A stretch of DNA of 49,080 nucleotides from JBAXLO01 sp037134755 (GTDB taxonomy: Bacteria; Bacteroidota; Bacteroidia; Bacteroidales; JACABE01). The notes beneath the pieces are model-generated. The model ran no database searches and had not been told where the DNA came from. It was given only the letters and a program-made list of their open reading frames with translations. The stretch covers positions 1 through 49,080 of the forward strand of contig JBAXLO010000003.1 of assembly GCA_037134755.1 (NCBI GenBank). Reading direction: 5' to 3'. The stretch's first letter is position 1. Each line of letters opens with the position of its first letter. This document shows positions 37,084 through 44,133 of this stretch, in pieces. A program made the translations under genes and the position numbers.

Positions 37084-38085
37084 ATGGCTTTCAATTTAAA
37101 AAACAGAAATTTCTTGAAGTTATTAGACTTTACTCCTCAAGAAATAAAATTCTTATTAACATTAGCTGCTGATCTTAAAACAGCTAAATATACAGGTAAC
37201 GAACAACAAAGACTTAAAGGTAAGAACATAGCTTTAATCTTTGAGAAAGATTCAACACGTACGCGTTGTGCTTTTGAAGTTGCTGCTTTAGATCAAGGTG
37301 CTCATGTTACATATCTAGGTCCTAGTGGTTCACAGATTGGTAAAAAGGAATCAATGAAGGATACTGCACGCGTACTTGGTAGAATGTATGACGGAATAGA
37401 GTATCGTGGTTACGGACAAAATATTGTTGAAGAGCTAGGAAAGTATGCCGGTGTGCCTGTTTGGAATGGTTTGACAACAGAATTTCATCCTACGCAGATA
37501 TTAGCTGATTTTCTTACTATGCAAGAGCATATTGATAAGCCATTGAATAAAGTTTCTTTTTGTTATTTAGGAGATGCTAAGAACAACATGGGCAATTCGT
37601 TGATGGTAGGTGCTGCTAAGATGGGTATGGATTTTAGAGCTGCTGCTCCAAAGGCATGTTGGCCTAACGAAGAGCTAGTTGCTAAGTGCAAAGAGATAGC
37701 TAAAGAAACAGGTGCTACTATTACTTTGACCGAAAACGTAGCTGATGCCGTAAAAGGTGTTGATTTCTTATATACAGATGTTTGGGTTTCGATGGGAGAG
37801 CCTGCTGAAGTATGGGTAGAAAGAATTAAATTGCTTAAACCTTATCAGGTGAATAAGGAAGTAGTGGCTATGACTGGCAATCCTAAAGTTAAGTTCTTAC
37901 ACTGTTTACCTGCTTTCCACAACCGCGAAACTACTATGGGTGAAGATATATTTCAGAAGTACGGACTTGATGGTATGGAAGTAACTGAAGATGTTTTTGA
38001 ATCATCAATGTCTATCGTTTTTGACGAAGCTGAAAATCGTTTGCATACCATTAAAGCGGTTATGGTTGCTACGCTAGGAGCGTAA
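37084..38085 (+). CDS. arcB: Ornithine carbamoyltransferase
   Basis: A 333-aa enzyme interconverting ornithine plus carbamoyl phosphate with citrulline. The carbamoyl-phosphate loop STRTR is at residues 57-61 (EKDSTRTRCAFEVAA), followed by HPTQILAD, the ornithine-binding segment around DVWVSMGEP and the HCLPAFH motif. Adjacency to carbamate kinase and the fermentative type of layout favour the catabolic enzyme (arcB), though an anabolic argF role cannot be excluded from sequence. A strong terminator follows at 38180. Confidence 0.95.
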   Translation: MAFNLKNRNFLKLLDFTPQEIKFLLTLAADLKTAKYTGNEQQRLKGKNIALIFEKDSTRTRCAFEVAALDQGAHVTYLGPSGSQIGKKESMKDTARVLGRMYDGIEYRGYGQNIVEELGKYAGVPVWNGLTTEFHPTQILADFLTMQEHIDKPLNKVSFCYLGDAKNNMGNSLMVGAAKMGMDFRAAAPKACWPNEELVAKCKEIAKETGATITLTENVADAVKGVDFLYTDVWVSMGEPAEVWVERIKLLKPYQVNKEVVAMTGNPKVKFLHCLPAFHNRETTMGEDIFQKYGLDGMEVTEDVFESSMSIVFDEAENRLHTIKAVMVATLGA

Positions 38086-38088
38086 CTC

Positions 38089-38176
38089 AATTAAGAATTA
38101 ATAATTAACAATTAAAAATTAAGAATCATTTGAGTGTCTTCATTCATAATTCATAATTCATAATTCATAATTAAAA
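38089..38176. repeat. AT-rich word repeats after arcB
   Basis: Iterated AATTAAGAATTAATAATTAA-type words, then four tandem copies of the 8-base word ATTCATAA. The same words occur at 60-110, 14320-14340, 39643-39680 and 39745-39795 in other intergenic gaps, so this is a characteristic filler repeat of the genome. Confidence 0.6.
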
Positions 38177-38179
38177 TAG

Positions 38180-38210
38180 AAAAGGCTGCTTCACAAGAGG
38201 CAGCCTTTTT
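38180..38210 (+). terminator. Intrinsic terminator after arcB
   Basis: AAAAGGCTGC pairs with GCAGCCTTTTT around TTCACAAGAG, with a T-run on the plus strand. Canonical form, 95 bp beyond the stop and separated from it by the AT-rich word repeats. Confidence 0.92.
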
Positions 38211-38600
38211 CGTATCAATAGCTTCCCGCCAAGGGATAAATTATTGTTTAACTATTTTTGATTATTCTTTTACAAACTTGGCAAATATTTTTGTCTTATT
38301 AGAATTAATTTTTTTATTTATTAATAATCTTTCTTTTTTATTAGATATATCCATTTAATTAATTAATTTTGCTGAAAATTAAATCAATTTATAAAAAAGG
38401 CTTAATACTAATGAAAAATTTGTAATCTCATTCTTGCGATAAGATCGCGTTGCTTGACCACTGCTACTAAACTCCCGGTCCAAGAAAACGTATCAACTTC
38501 CGGATATAATAAGATTACTAAGCCCTATTCTCAATCTTTTTCCAAACTAAATAAATCACTCTATTTCAATACTAAATATAATATTTTAGTGACAAAAAGA
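38211..38600. other. Intergenic DNA before the 21-bp array
   Basis: No clear gene. TAATTTTG at 38364-38371 is a plus-strand -7 match and could start a transcript running through the array into the FN3-like gene at 39001. The upstream part of the open frame 38454-38966 lies here, but it lacks an ATG. Confidence 0.35.
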
Positions 38601-38966
38601 GCTTATTTCACAACTTTGGAAGCTTATTTCGCAACTTTGGAAGTTTATTTCACAACATTGGAAGCAAAGTTTACAACATTGGAAGCAAAGTTCGCAACAT
38701 TGGAAGCAAAGTTCACAACATTGGAAGCAAAGTTCAAAACATTGGAAACAAAGTTCACAACTTTAGAAGGAAAGTCCAAAACTTTGGAAGGAAAGTTCAA
38801 AACTTTGGAAAGAAAGTTCACAACTTTGGAAGGAAAGTTCACAACAATGCTTACTTTGTTGATAAATAACTTAAATTACGATGAAAACAAAGGCTTTTAT
38901 TTCTGTAATAATCTTAAATATAATAGTTATAAACAGAATAATAGCATTTTATATATTAATAAATAG
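38454..38966 (+). other. Open frame across the 21-bp array; doubtful gene
   Basis: A 170-codon frame open from a TTG with no ATG before the array (the first Met comes at its end). The array reads as heptads (A/G)KFxTLE, which could form a coiled coil. Several unit differences are synonymous (ACT/ACA, TTG/TTA, TTC/TTT) and F, TLE are kept, a hint of coding. However, 21 is a multiple of three, so open frames are expected anyway, and the opposite strand is open too. Treat as unproven. Confidence 0.35.
38601..38846. repeat. Tandem array, eleven 21-bp units plus a partial
   Basis: Units start every 21 bp from 38601 (38622, 38643, ... 38832). The consensus drifts from GCTTATTTCACAACTTTGGAA through GCAAAGTTCACAACATTGGAA to GGAAAGTTCACAACTTTGGAA. 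The later units carry the dyad AACTTT-GGAAGG-AAAGTT across the junction. Neighbouring units are the most alike, as expected from local duplication. The array ends 155 bp before the FN3-like gene at 39001. Confidence 0.92.
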
Positions 38967-39000
38967 AACAAAAATAATCATTAATTAAAATTAAAGAAAA

Positions 39001-39642
39001 ATGAGACAAAAATTAATTAAAACTACTCCTTCAGGAACAATACCTGAGAGGATACAATTTGCAAAAAATGATGCCGCAAACATCAAAAAACATGAGGTGG
39101 AAGCAACAGGTATTCCAAATAATGATGTTAAAATAACTGTTTTAACTGATAAAATAGATGCTGATGTGATACTTCACGATGAAGGGGATGATGCAGCAGG
39201 CAAAAGAGTGTTGGTTTACTTAGCAGAATATGAAGATATGTATTTTCATAATGTTTTTTTTGTAGAAGATAAGATAAATATTTCCGGAGATCCTAATTTG
39301 GCTAATTTATTAAATTATGAATTCTACCAAAAGGGTGGACCAGGCAACAAAGCTGCTATTAAAGGTAAAAATACAAATAATAAAGGCGAAATACAAATAG
39401 ATATTTTAAGAGTAATTATGGAAGGTTCTAAACCAAAATTTGCTCATCATTATGATATTTATGGTGCTTTGGTAACCGACGAAGGTGCAGGTATAGATGC
39501 TAAAATTGGGCAACTATTCAAAGCAAAAGGTTTAATAAAAGGATTAAATTCGGGAGATAAATATTCAATTTATGCAATCCCTGTGGATATTGATGGCAAC
39601 GAAGGAAAACCTACACCATCATTTGTAATAAGAATCAGCTAA
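39001..39642 (+). CDS. FN3-like hypothetical protein, 213 aa
   Basis: Not identified by name. It has no signal peptide. The N-terminal 100 residues include TPSGTIPERIQFAKNDAANI and a segment VILHDEGDDAAGKRVLVYLAEYEDMY. The C-terminal 80 residues look like an FN3-type sandwich: YDIYGALVTDEG, LFKAKGLIKGLNSGDKYSIYAIPVDIDGNEGKPTPSFVI, ending like FN3 strand G. The outline (helical or mixed N-half, FN3-like end, tandem array just upstream) parallels the gene at 14348-14956. It is followed by a bidirectional terminator shared with the convergent lipoprotein gene. Function unknown. Confidence 0.75.
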   Translation: MRQKLIKTTPSGTIPERIQFAKNDAANIKKHEVEATGIPNNDVKITVLTDKIDADVILHDEGDDAAGKRVLVYLAEYEDMYFHNVFFVEDKINISGDPNLANLLNYEFYQKGGPGNKAAIKGKNTNNKGEIQIDILRVIMEGSKPKFAHHYDIYGALVTDEGAGIDAKIGQLFKAKGLIKGLNSGDKYSIYAIPVDIDGNEGKPTPSFVIRIS

Positions 39643-39692
39643 AACAATTAATAATTAACAATTAAGAATTAATAATATTAATAAAAAGATTT

Positions 39693-39740
39693 TATAACAA
39701 AACAACCTACGCCAATATTGATGTAGGTTGTTTTGTTATA
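39693..39740. terminator. Bidirectional terminator between convergent genes
   Basis: TATAACAAAACAACCTAC (39693-39710) and GTAGGTTGTTTTGTTATA (39723-39740) form a perfect 18-bp stem with a 12-base loop between the convergent genes ending at 39642 and 39798. The flanks carry the AT-rich filler words in inverted orientation, which would lengthen the stem imperfectly. Confidence 0.85.
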
Positions 39741-39797
39741 ATAATCAATTAAGAATAATTTTTTAATTGTTAATTCTTAATTATTAATTCTTAATTC

Positions 39798-40385
39798 TTA
39801 AAAAGATCGTATAGGTCTTACGCTGTAGGGGTTCATTTTATTAGCAAGGCCCTGATGACCGTCTATAACGCCCTGCATATATGCATTGTTGGCATCAGTT
39901 TCGGATGAAGTCCAATAACCATTACCTGTTAGATTGGTAAATTGAGCTTTGCTTTTAAAGAGTTTAAACATTTCGGCCTTACTTGGCAAATACCAGTCGC
40001 TATAACCACCTGTAACTAAATCATAACAATATTTGGCTGCAAAACTTCCGGTTGTTAAGATAGAAATAATAGTGTTAGTATTAGCATTACCAGCACCTAA
40101 AGTTGTATCAGAAGCTCCTGTAAAAATTGGCGCAGATGCACTCCATTTTAAGATAGTGTCGTTTGGAGCAGCTATCAATCCGTGCTGTACAGTAGAGCTA
40201 TAGCCTACATCACCCGATTGAAGAAGGTAAAAGATTTTGCCACCTTGGTAGGTTGCACCAATTGTAAGTGGCGTAACAGTAGGAGTTGTGGAAGAATCAT
40301 CTTTCTTGCAACTGCTAAAATGAAACATAACAACTAACATAACTGCTAATTGTAGTATGGTTTGTAATTTCTTTCTCATAAACAT
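39798..40385 (-). CDS. DUF1566-type lipoprotein
   Basis: A 195-aa predicted lipoprotein: signal peptide with FSSCKKD (lipid-modified Cys about residue 26). The mature part has the DUF1566 (Lcl C-terminal-like) pattern: GATYQGGKIFYLLQSGDVGY, HGLIAAPND, GYSDWYLPSKAEMFKL, GYWTSSET and the final YSVRPIRSF. This fold is related to C-type-lectin-like and FGE-like surface domains, of unknown function here. It is monocistronic on the minus strand, convergent with the 39001 gene. Confidence 0.88.
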   Translation of the reverse strand: MFMRKKLQTILQLAVMLVVMFHFSSCKKDDSSTTPTVTPLTIGATYQGGKIFYLLQSGDVGYSSTVQHGLIAAPNDTILKWSASAPIFTGASDTTLGAGNANTNTIISILTTGSFAAKYCYDLVTGGYSDWYLPSKAEMFKLFKSKAQFTNLTGNGYWTSSETDANNAYMQGVIDGHQGLANKMNPYSVRPIRSF

Positions 40386-40510
40386 TATTTTTATTAAATT
40401 AAGTCGTAAAATTAATAAAAATAATTCAATAAAGAGGAAAAAAGAAAATTAATTTAATGAATTTAAAAAAACTATTGAAAATAGAAGTAAGTTTGTGAGT
40501 TAAAAGTATT

Positions 40511-40518
40511 AATTTTGC
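40511..40518 (+). promoter_or_regulatory. -7 element of the HAD gene
   Basis: TAATTTTG, exact TAnnTTTG, 12 bp before the ATG at 40531, giving an almost leaderless message. TTTG at 40492-40495 is 15 bases upstream, a little closer than usual. The preceding word AAGTAAGTTTGT also occurs before the SDR gene at 44134. Confidence 0.5.
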
Positions 40519-40530
40519 AGAAAAAACAAT

Positions 40531-41031
40531 ATGATAAAAGCTCTTATATTTGATTGGGGTGATACCATAATGAGAGATTATCCACACTTAAAAACACCCA
40601 TGCATACCTGGAATCATGTTGAATACATACCCGAAGCCGAAAATATGCTCAAAGATTTAAGTAAAAATTACACAATGGTAATTGCTACAAATGCAGGTCA
40701 ATCGGATACCGATGCAATGATAAAAGCCTTGAAAAGAGTAAATGCTGATACGTACTTTAATTATTATTTTTCTTCAAAAGATTTAGGATATGAGAAGCCG
40801 GATGAACTTTTTTTTGAAACCATTATTAATAATATAGGTGTAAAAGCTGCTGAATGTGTGATGATAGGCAATATTTACGAAAAAGATATTGTTGGAGCTA
40901 AAGACATTGGCATGCATACCATTTTATTTAATGAAAATAATGTAAAAGATATTTATCAAAAGGCTGATTTCATTGTTAATTCCATGTATGATATTATTAG
41001 TATCGTTGAAAAAATAAATACTAATAAATAA
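40531..41031 (+). CDS. HAD-superfamily hydrolase
   Basis: A 166-aa phosphatase-type HAD protein. Motif I is FDWGDT (nucleophile D8, with D12 in GD), motif II is the Thr in VIATNAG, the motif III lysine lies in GYEKPDELFFE, and the motif IV acids are in MIGNIYEKDIVGAK. Short cap region, as in subfamily IA members of small size; the second D of the usual DxD is a glycine-aspartate arrangement (DWGD), which is common in this group. Substrate unknown, likely a small phosphorylated metabolite. It appears monocistronic. Confidence 0.88.
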   Translation: MIKALIFDWGDTIMRDYPHLKTPMHTWNHVEYIPEAENMLKDLSKNYTMVIATNAGQSDTDAMIKALKRVNADTYFNYYFSSKDLGYEKPDELFFETIINNIGVKAAECVMIGNIYEKDIVGAKDIGMHTILFNENNVKDIYQKADFIVNSMYDIISIVEKINTNK

Positions 41032-41264
41032 AACTTAGCTTTCACTAAAAATAAAACTGTCCTTATTTATAAAGAACAGTTCAATAAAGGGAAAATAAAG
41101 AAGATAGACGAATACATAATATATAGTTATTCAACACTTAAGAATTGTGGTATTAAATTTGTTTATAATTGTTAACAAGAATATATTAATATGAATAATA
41201 GTAACAATATAAATGAATAAGTATTATTAAATATAAAAAACAATAATTGTATTAATAATATATG

Positions 41265-41272
41265 TACTTTTG
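41265..41272 (+). promoter_or_regulatory. -7 element of the REC-HPt operon
   Basis: TACTTTTG, identical to the box before the MFS gene at 15887, 41 bp before the ATG at 41314. TTG at 41247-41249 lies 15 bases upstream. Confidence 0.55.
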
Positions 41273-41313
41273 AAGAGGATTTTATACTAATTACTAATAT
41301 TATAATTTAAACT

Positions 41314-42075
41314 ATGATAAAGATACTAGTTGCTGAAGATTACTTGTTTAATCAAATAATACTTCAAAGATATTTTAAGAAACTCGATTATTCATTTGTG
41401 ATATGTAATAATGGAAGTGATGCAATAAAAGAATTAAAAGAAAACGACTTTGATATAGTTTTAATGGATATTGAAATGCCTATAATGGGAGGCATTGAAG
41501 CAGTTACTTATATTAGAACAGTGCTTAATACCGAAAAGAAATCAATACCAATTCTAGCTCTAACAGGTCATCACGACGAAAATTATTTTAAAGAATTAAG
41601 AATAATTGGTTTTAATGATTTTATTCTTAAACCTATTGATAAAGATGATTTAGTAAGAAAGATTCATACTAATTTAAAAATAGAAGAATCTAATAAAGAA
41701 ATTGAAGTAACAAATGAAAGTGAAAATTTAAATGCTGAATGTGTTATTAATCTTGATTATCTAAATGAATTTGCTCAAGGCGATAAAGAATTTATAACCG
41801 AAATGATTGATTTATTTTTAGTGCACGCACCTAATTTTATTGAGAACATAAAAACAGGATATGCTGAAAATGATTGGGAGAAATTAAGATATAATGCACA
41901 TAAGTTTAGCCCACAATTAGCTTTCTTTGGATTAAAGGCCATTATTCTAAATATAGATATGATAGAAGATTATGCCGTCAAAAAACTTCCAATTGAAGGA
42001 TTTGATGAGATTATAAATAAAGTTGAAACTAACTGTAATAAGGCGATTCAACAATTAAAAGAAATAACAATCTAA
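41314..42075 (+). CDS. Receiver-HPt phosphotransfer protein
   Basis: A 253-aa signalling protein without kinase or DNA-binding parts. Residues 1-118 are a receiver with E8/D9, phospho-acceptor D52 (LMDIEMP) and the lysine in ILKPID. Residues about 145-250 form a four-helix HPt domain with the phosphorylatable H196 in NAHKFSPQLAFFG. It can relay phosphate between hybrid kinases and other receivers, such as the single-domain receiver encoded 12 bp downstream. The window's two hybrid kinases lack an evident HPt of their own, so this protein is a possible partner, but that link is inference. Confidence 0.93.
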   Translation: MIKILVAEDYLFNQIILQRYFKKLDYSFVICNNGSDAIKELKENDFDIVLMDIEMPIMGGIEAVTYIRTVLNTEKKSIPILALTGHHDENYFKELRIIGFNDFILKPIDKDDLVRKIHTNLKIEESNKEIEVTNESENLNAECVINLDYLNEFAQGDKEFITEMIDLFLVHAPNFIENIKTGYAENDWEKLRYNAHKFSPQLAFFGLKAIILNIDMIEDYAVKKLPIEGFDEIINKVETNCNKAIQQLKEITI

Positions 42076-42087
42076 TAAATAAAATTG

Positions 42088-42453
42088 ATGAAAATTTTAG
42101 TTTGTGATGATGATGTTTTAATGTTAAAAGCTATTGAATTTAAGCTTAAACGTGATGGTTATGAAGTACTGGTTGCAACAAACGGACGTGATGCTTCGGA
42201 TTTAATTAGAGATGATAACGACATTACTTTAGTTATAACTGATTTGCTTATGCCTTTTTTTAATGGTTTGGAATTAATAAACTTCATCAAGACTGATTTG
42301 CAAAAGACAATACCTATTTTGGTGTTATCAAAAATAGGTTTAGAAGAAACAGTTTTAAAAGCTTTTGAACTAGGGGCTGATGATTATATGGTAAAACCAT
42401 TTAGCCCAAACGAACTTACAATTAGAGCAAAAAAACTTTTAATGCGAAAGTAA
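42088..42453 (+). CDS. Single-domain response regulator (CheY-like)
   Basis: A 121-aa receiver with D7-D9 acidic cluster, phospho-acceptor D52 (VITDLLMP), S/T position in VLSKIGL and K102-type lysine in MVKPFSP. No output domain. The start is the ATG at 42088; a TTG one codon earlier in frame is not needed. It lies between the REC-HPt gene and the TPR/barrel gene, with gaps of 12 and 3 bp, so all three are one operon. It would act by protein contact or as a phosphate sink. Confidence 0.93.
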   Translation: MKILVCDDDVLMLKAIEFKLKRDGYEVLVATNGRDASDLIRDDNDITLVITDLLMPFFNGLELINFIKTDLQKTIPILVLSKIGLEETVLKAFELGADDYMVKPFSPNELTIRAKKLLMRK

Positions 42454-42456
42454 GAA

Positions 42457-43791
42457 ATGAAAGCTATTTTTAAAATACTATCTTTTCTATTCCTCCTAGT
42501 AAATACAAGTGTAATTTATAGTCAAGTTACTATAAAGAATAATGTAATTACTATTGATTCAAAGAAAATAGATAAAGTATATGGTATTGCTAAAAATTAT
42601 GCTTATGAAGGCAAAAGAGATACCGCACGCAAAATATGTTATAAAATATTAGAGTTTAATAAAGATTATTATGATGCTAAATTATTAATTGGAAGAACAT
42701 ATGCTTGGGATAACAAATTTGATTCAGCAAGATCTGTATATAGAAGAATTATTTATGATAATAAAGTAAAAAATAAAAAAGAAGCTATTGATGGAATAAT
42801 AGATGTTGAAACATGGAATGAAAATACTGACTCAGCACTATATTATTGTTATTATGGACTAGCTAAATGCAGAAAAGATAGTAATGATTTTATATTACGT
42901 ATAGCAAATATTTATTTAAAAGATGGTGATAGCGAGGGAGCAAAAAAGCAGGTTAATATAGTACTTGAAAGAGATTCGATGAACAGAGATGCACATAAGA
43001 TGCTCGAATTAATTGATTCTCTCAGTTTGCCTGATAAACTACAACTTGAATACATACATGAATGGTTTAATGACCCCTATTATAGAAGATTCAACCTTTA
43101 TTCTTTAAGTTATGAAAAACAAACAAAATTAGGCCCTCTTATAGGTAGAATCTACTATGGGCGTATAATAAATACAGCTACAAACGACTCATTACTTTCT
43201 GATGATAAAGGTATGCAATTTGAAATTTCAGCATATCCAAAGATTAGTAAAGATTATTATGGCTTTTTATTACTATCAGTTTCCCCTGATTTCTTTTTCC
43301 CTAAATATAGGATTGCTGTTGAATTATTCAGGAAACTTCCGTATTCATCTGAAGTTTCTCTTGGTTTTAGGAAAATGGGATTTCAAGGTGGTGGTTTTAA
43401 TAATAATGTTACTGTTTATACAGGTTCACTTAGCAAATACTTTGGAGATTTATGGTTATGCTTTAGACCATACATGACCGTTTCGGACGTATCAACAGGC
43501 TTTACTTACACATTTGAAGCAAGGAAATTTTACAATACTAGAGATCATTTTGTTTTTGCTCAGTTAGCTATAGGAAGCTCTCCGGACGAACCTGCAAATC
43601 TTGTGCATACTCCTGTTTTTGAGCAAGACTACACCTTAAGATCAAGTAAATTAAAATTTGGGTACCAAAGACCATTCTTAAAGAACTGGTTGTTTTATGC
43701 TGCTTTTGGCATTGAAAGCGGAGATTACAAACCTGAATTCTTTCATACAATCTATAGTATTGAATTAAGATTAGGGTACTACTTTAGATAA
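42457..43791 (+). CDS. TPR plus YaiO-type outer-membrane barrel protein
   Basis: A 444-aa exported protein. The signal peptide ends near VIYSQ (residue 23). Residues about 45-195 hold TPR-like helical repeats (AYEGKRDTARKICYKILEFN, GRTYAWDNKFDSARSVYRRI). From about 215 to the end there is a barrel of alternating strands (YYRRFNLYSLSYEKQTKLG ... IYSIELRLGYYFR) with the terminal aromatic-Arg typical of the YaiO family. YaiO-like barrels are often linked to exopolysaccharide export. Here the partners are two phosphorelay proteins 3 bp upstream, which suggests signal-controlled envelope function; no glycosyltransferase is adjacent. Confidence 0.87.
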   Translation: MKAIFKILSFLFLLVNTSVIYSQVTIKNNVITIDSKKIDKVYGIAKNYAYEGKRDTARKICYKILEFNKDYYDAKLLIGRTYAWDNKFDSARSVYRRIIYDNKVKNKKEAIDGIIDVETWNENTDSALYYCYYGLAKCRKDSNDFILRIANIYLKDGDSEGAKKQVNIVLERDSMNRDAHKMLELIDSLSLPDKLQLEYIHEWFNDPYYRRFNLYSLSYEKQTKLGPLIGRIYYGRIINTATNDSLLSDDKGMQFEISAYPKISKDYYGFLLLSVSPDFFFPKYRIAVELFRKLPYSSEVSLGFRKMGFQGGGFNNNVTVYTGSLSKYFGDLWLCFRPYMTVSDVSTGFTYTFEARKFYNTRDHFVFAQLAIGSSPDEPANLVHTPVFEQDYTLRSSKLKFGYQRPFLKNWLFYAAFGIESGDYKPEFFHTIYSIELRLGYYFR

Positions 43792-43839
43792 AACTCTTCC
43801 AATAAAACAATCTTTTATTACATTAAATTAACATTACGG

Positions 43840-43997
43840 GTAAACGTAAAAATCACTTTGCAAAGTAGCATAGAAACTACATTCATTGGCACTATAGCTA
43901 TAGAAATCACAAATACAAATCGTCTCTTTAATTTGATAAACGGGTTTCTTACTCATGTCGCTCCTATCGCTGAACTTTTACTAATAGTTCGGCGGTG
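43840..43997 (+). repeat. Diverged single-hairpin relative of the 15-kb array element
   Basis: Over about 105 bases this aligns without gaps to the minus strand of 15500-15395. Shared words include GCATAGAAAC, TAGCTA, AAATCGT and ATAAAC. The end holds one hairpin, CTGAACT ... AGTTCGG, equivalent to one unit of the 42-bp array, and is not expanded. Translated, SIET.F.G and NR.F..IN are shared, so it may be the remnant of a coding element; no complete gene is supported. It points towards the SDR gene 136 bp downstream. The rest of 43792-44105 shows nothing else. Confidence 0.75.
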
Positions 43998-44105
43998 TGT
44001 ACTACTTATCCATTGTTATCTAATAGCTATAAGACTTATCAAAACAAACACCATTTTAACAAATAATATTATCAATTCTTAAAGTAAGTTTGTAAGTTTA
44101 ATTGT

Positions 44106-44113
44106 TATATTTG
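44106..44113 (+). promoter_or_regulatory. -7 element of the SDR gene
   Basis: TATATTTG, TAnnTTTG match, 20 bp before the ATG at 44134. TTTG at 44089-44092 is 13 bases upstream, closer than the norm. It supports the ATG over an in-frame TTG at 44122, which would be nearly at the transcription start. Confidence 0.5.
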
Positions 44114-44133
44114 CATATATATTGGAAAAGATT

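Noticed and set aside
38645..38842. Antisense 65-aa frame in the 21-bp array
   Set aside because: A shadow of the repeat; consists only of VVNFASN-like units.
41055..41081. Terminator after the HAD gene
   Set aside because: AACTGT/ACAGTT arms pair with a mismatch inside and no T-run follows; too weak to call.
43858..44082. Plus-strand 74-aa frame as a gene
   Set aside because: It is the diverged repeat element, with a non-ATG start and a different C-terminus from the copy at 15 kb; annotated as repeat instead.
44122..44133. TTG start of the SDR gene
   Set aside because: It is about 9 bp from the -7 box; the ATG at 44134 fits the promoter and the usual SDR N-terminus.
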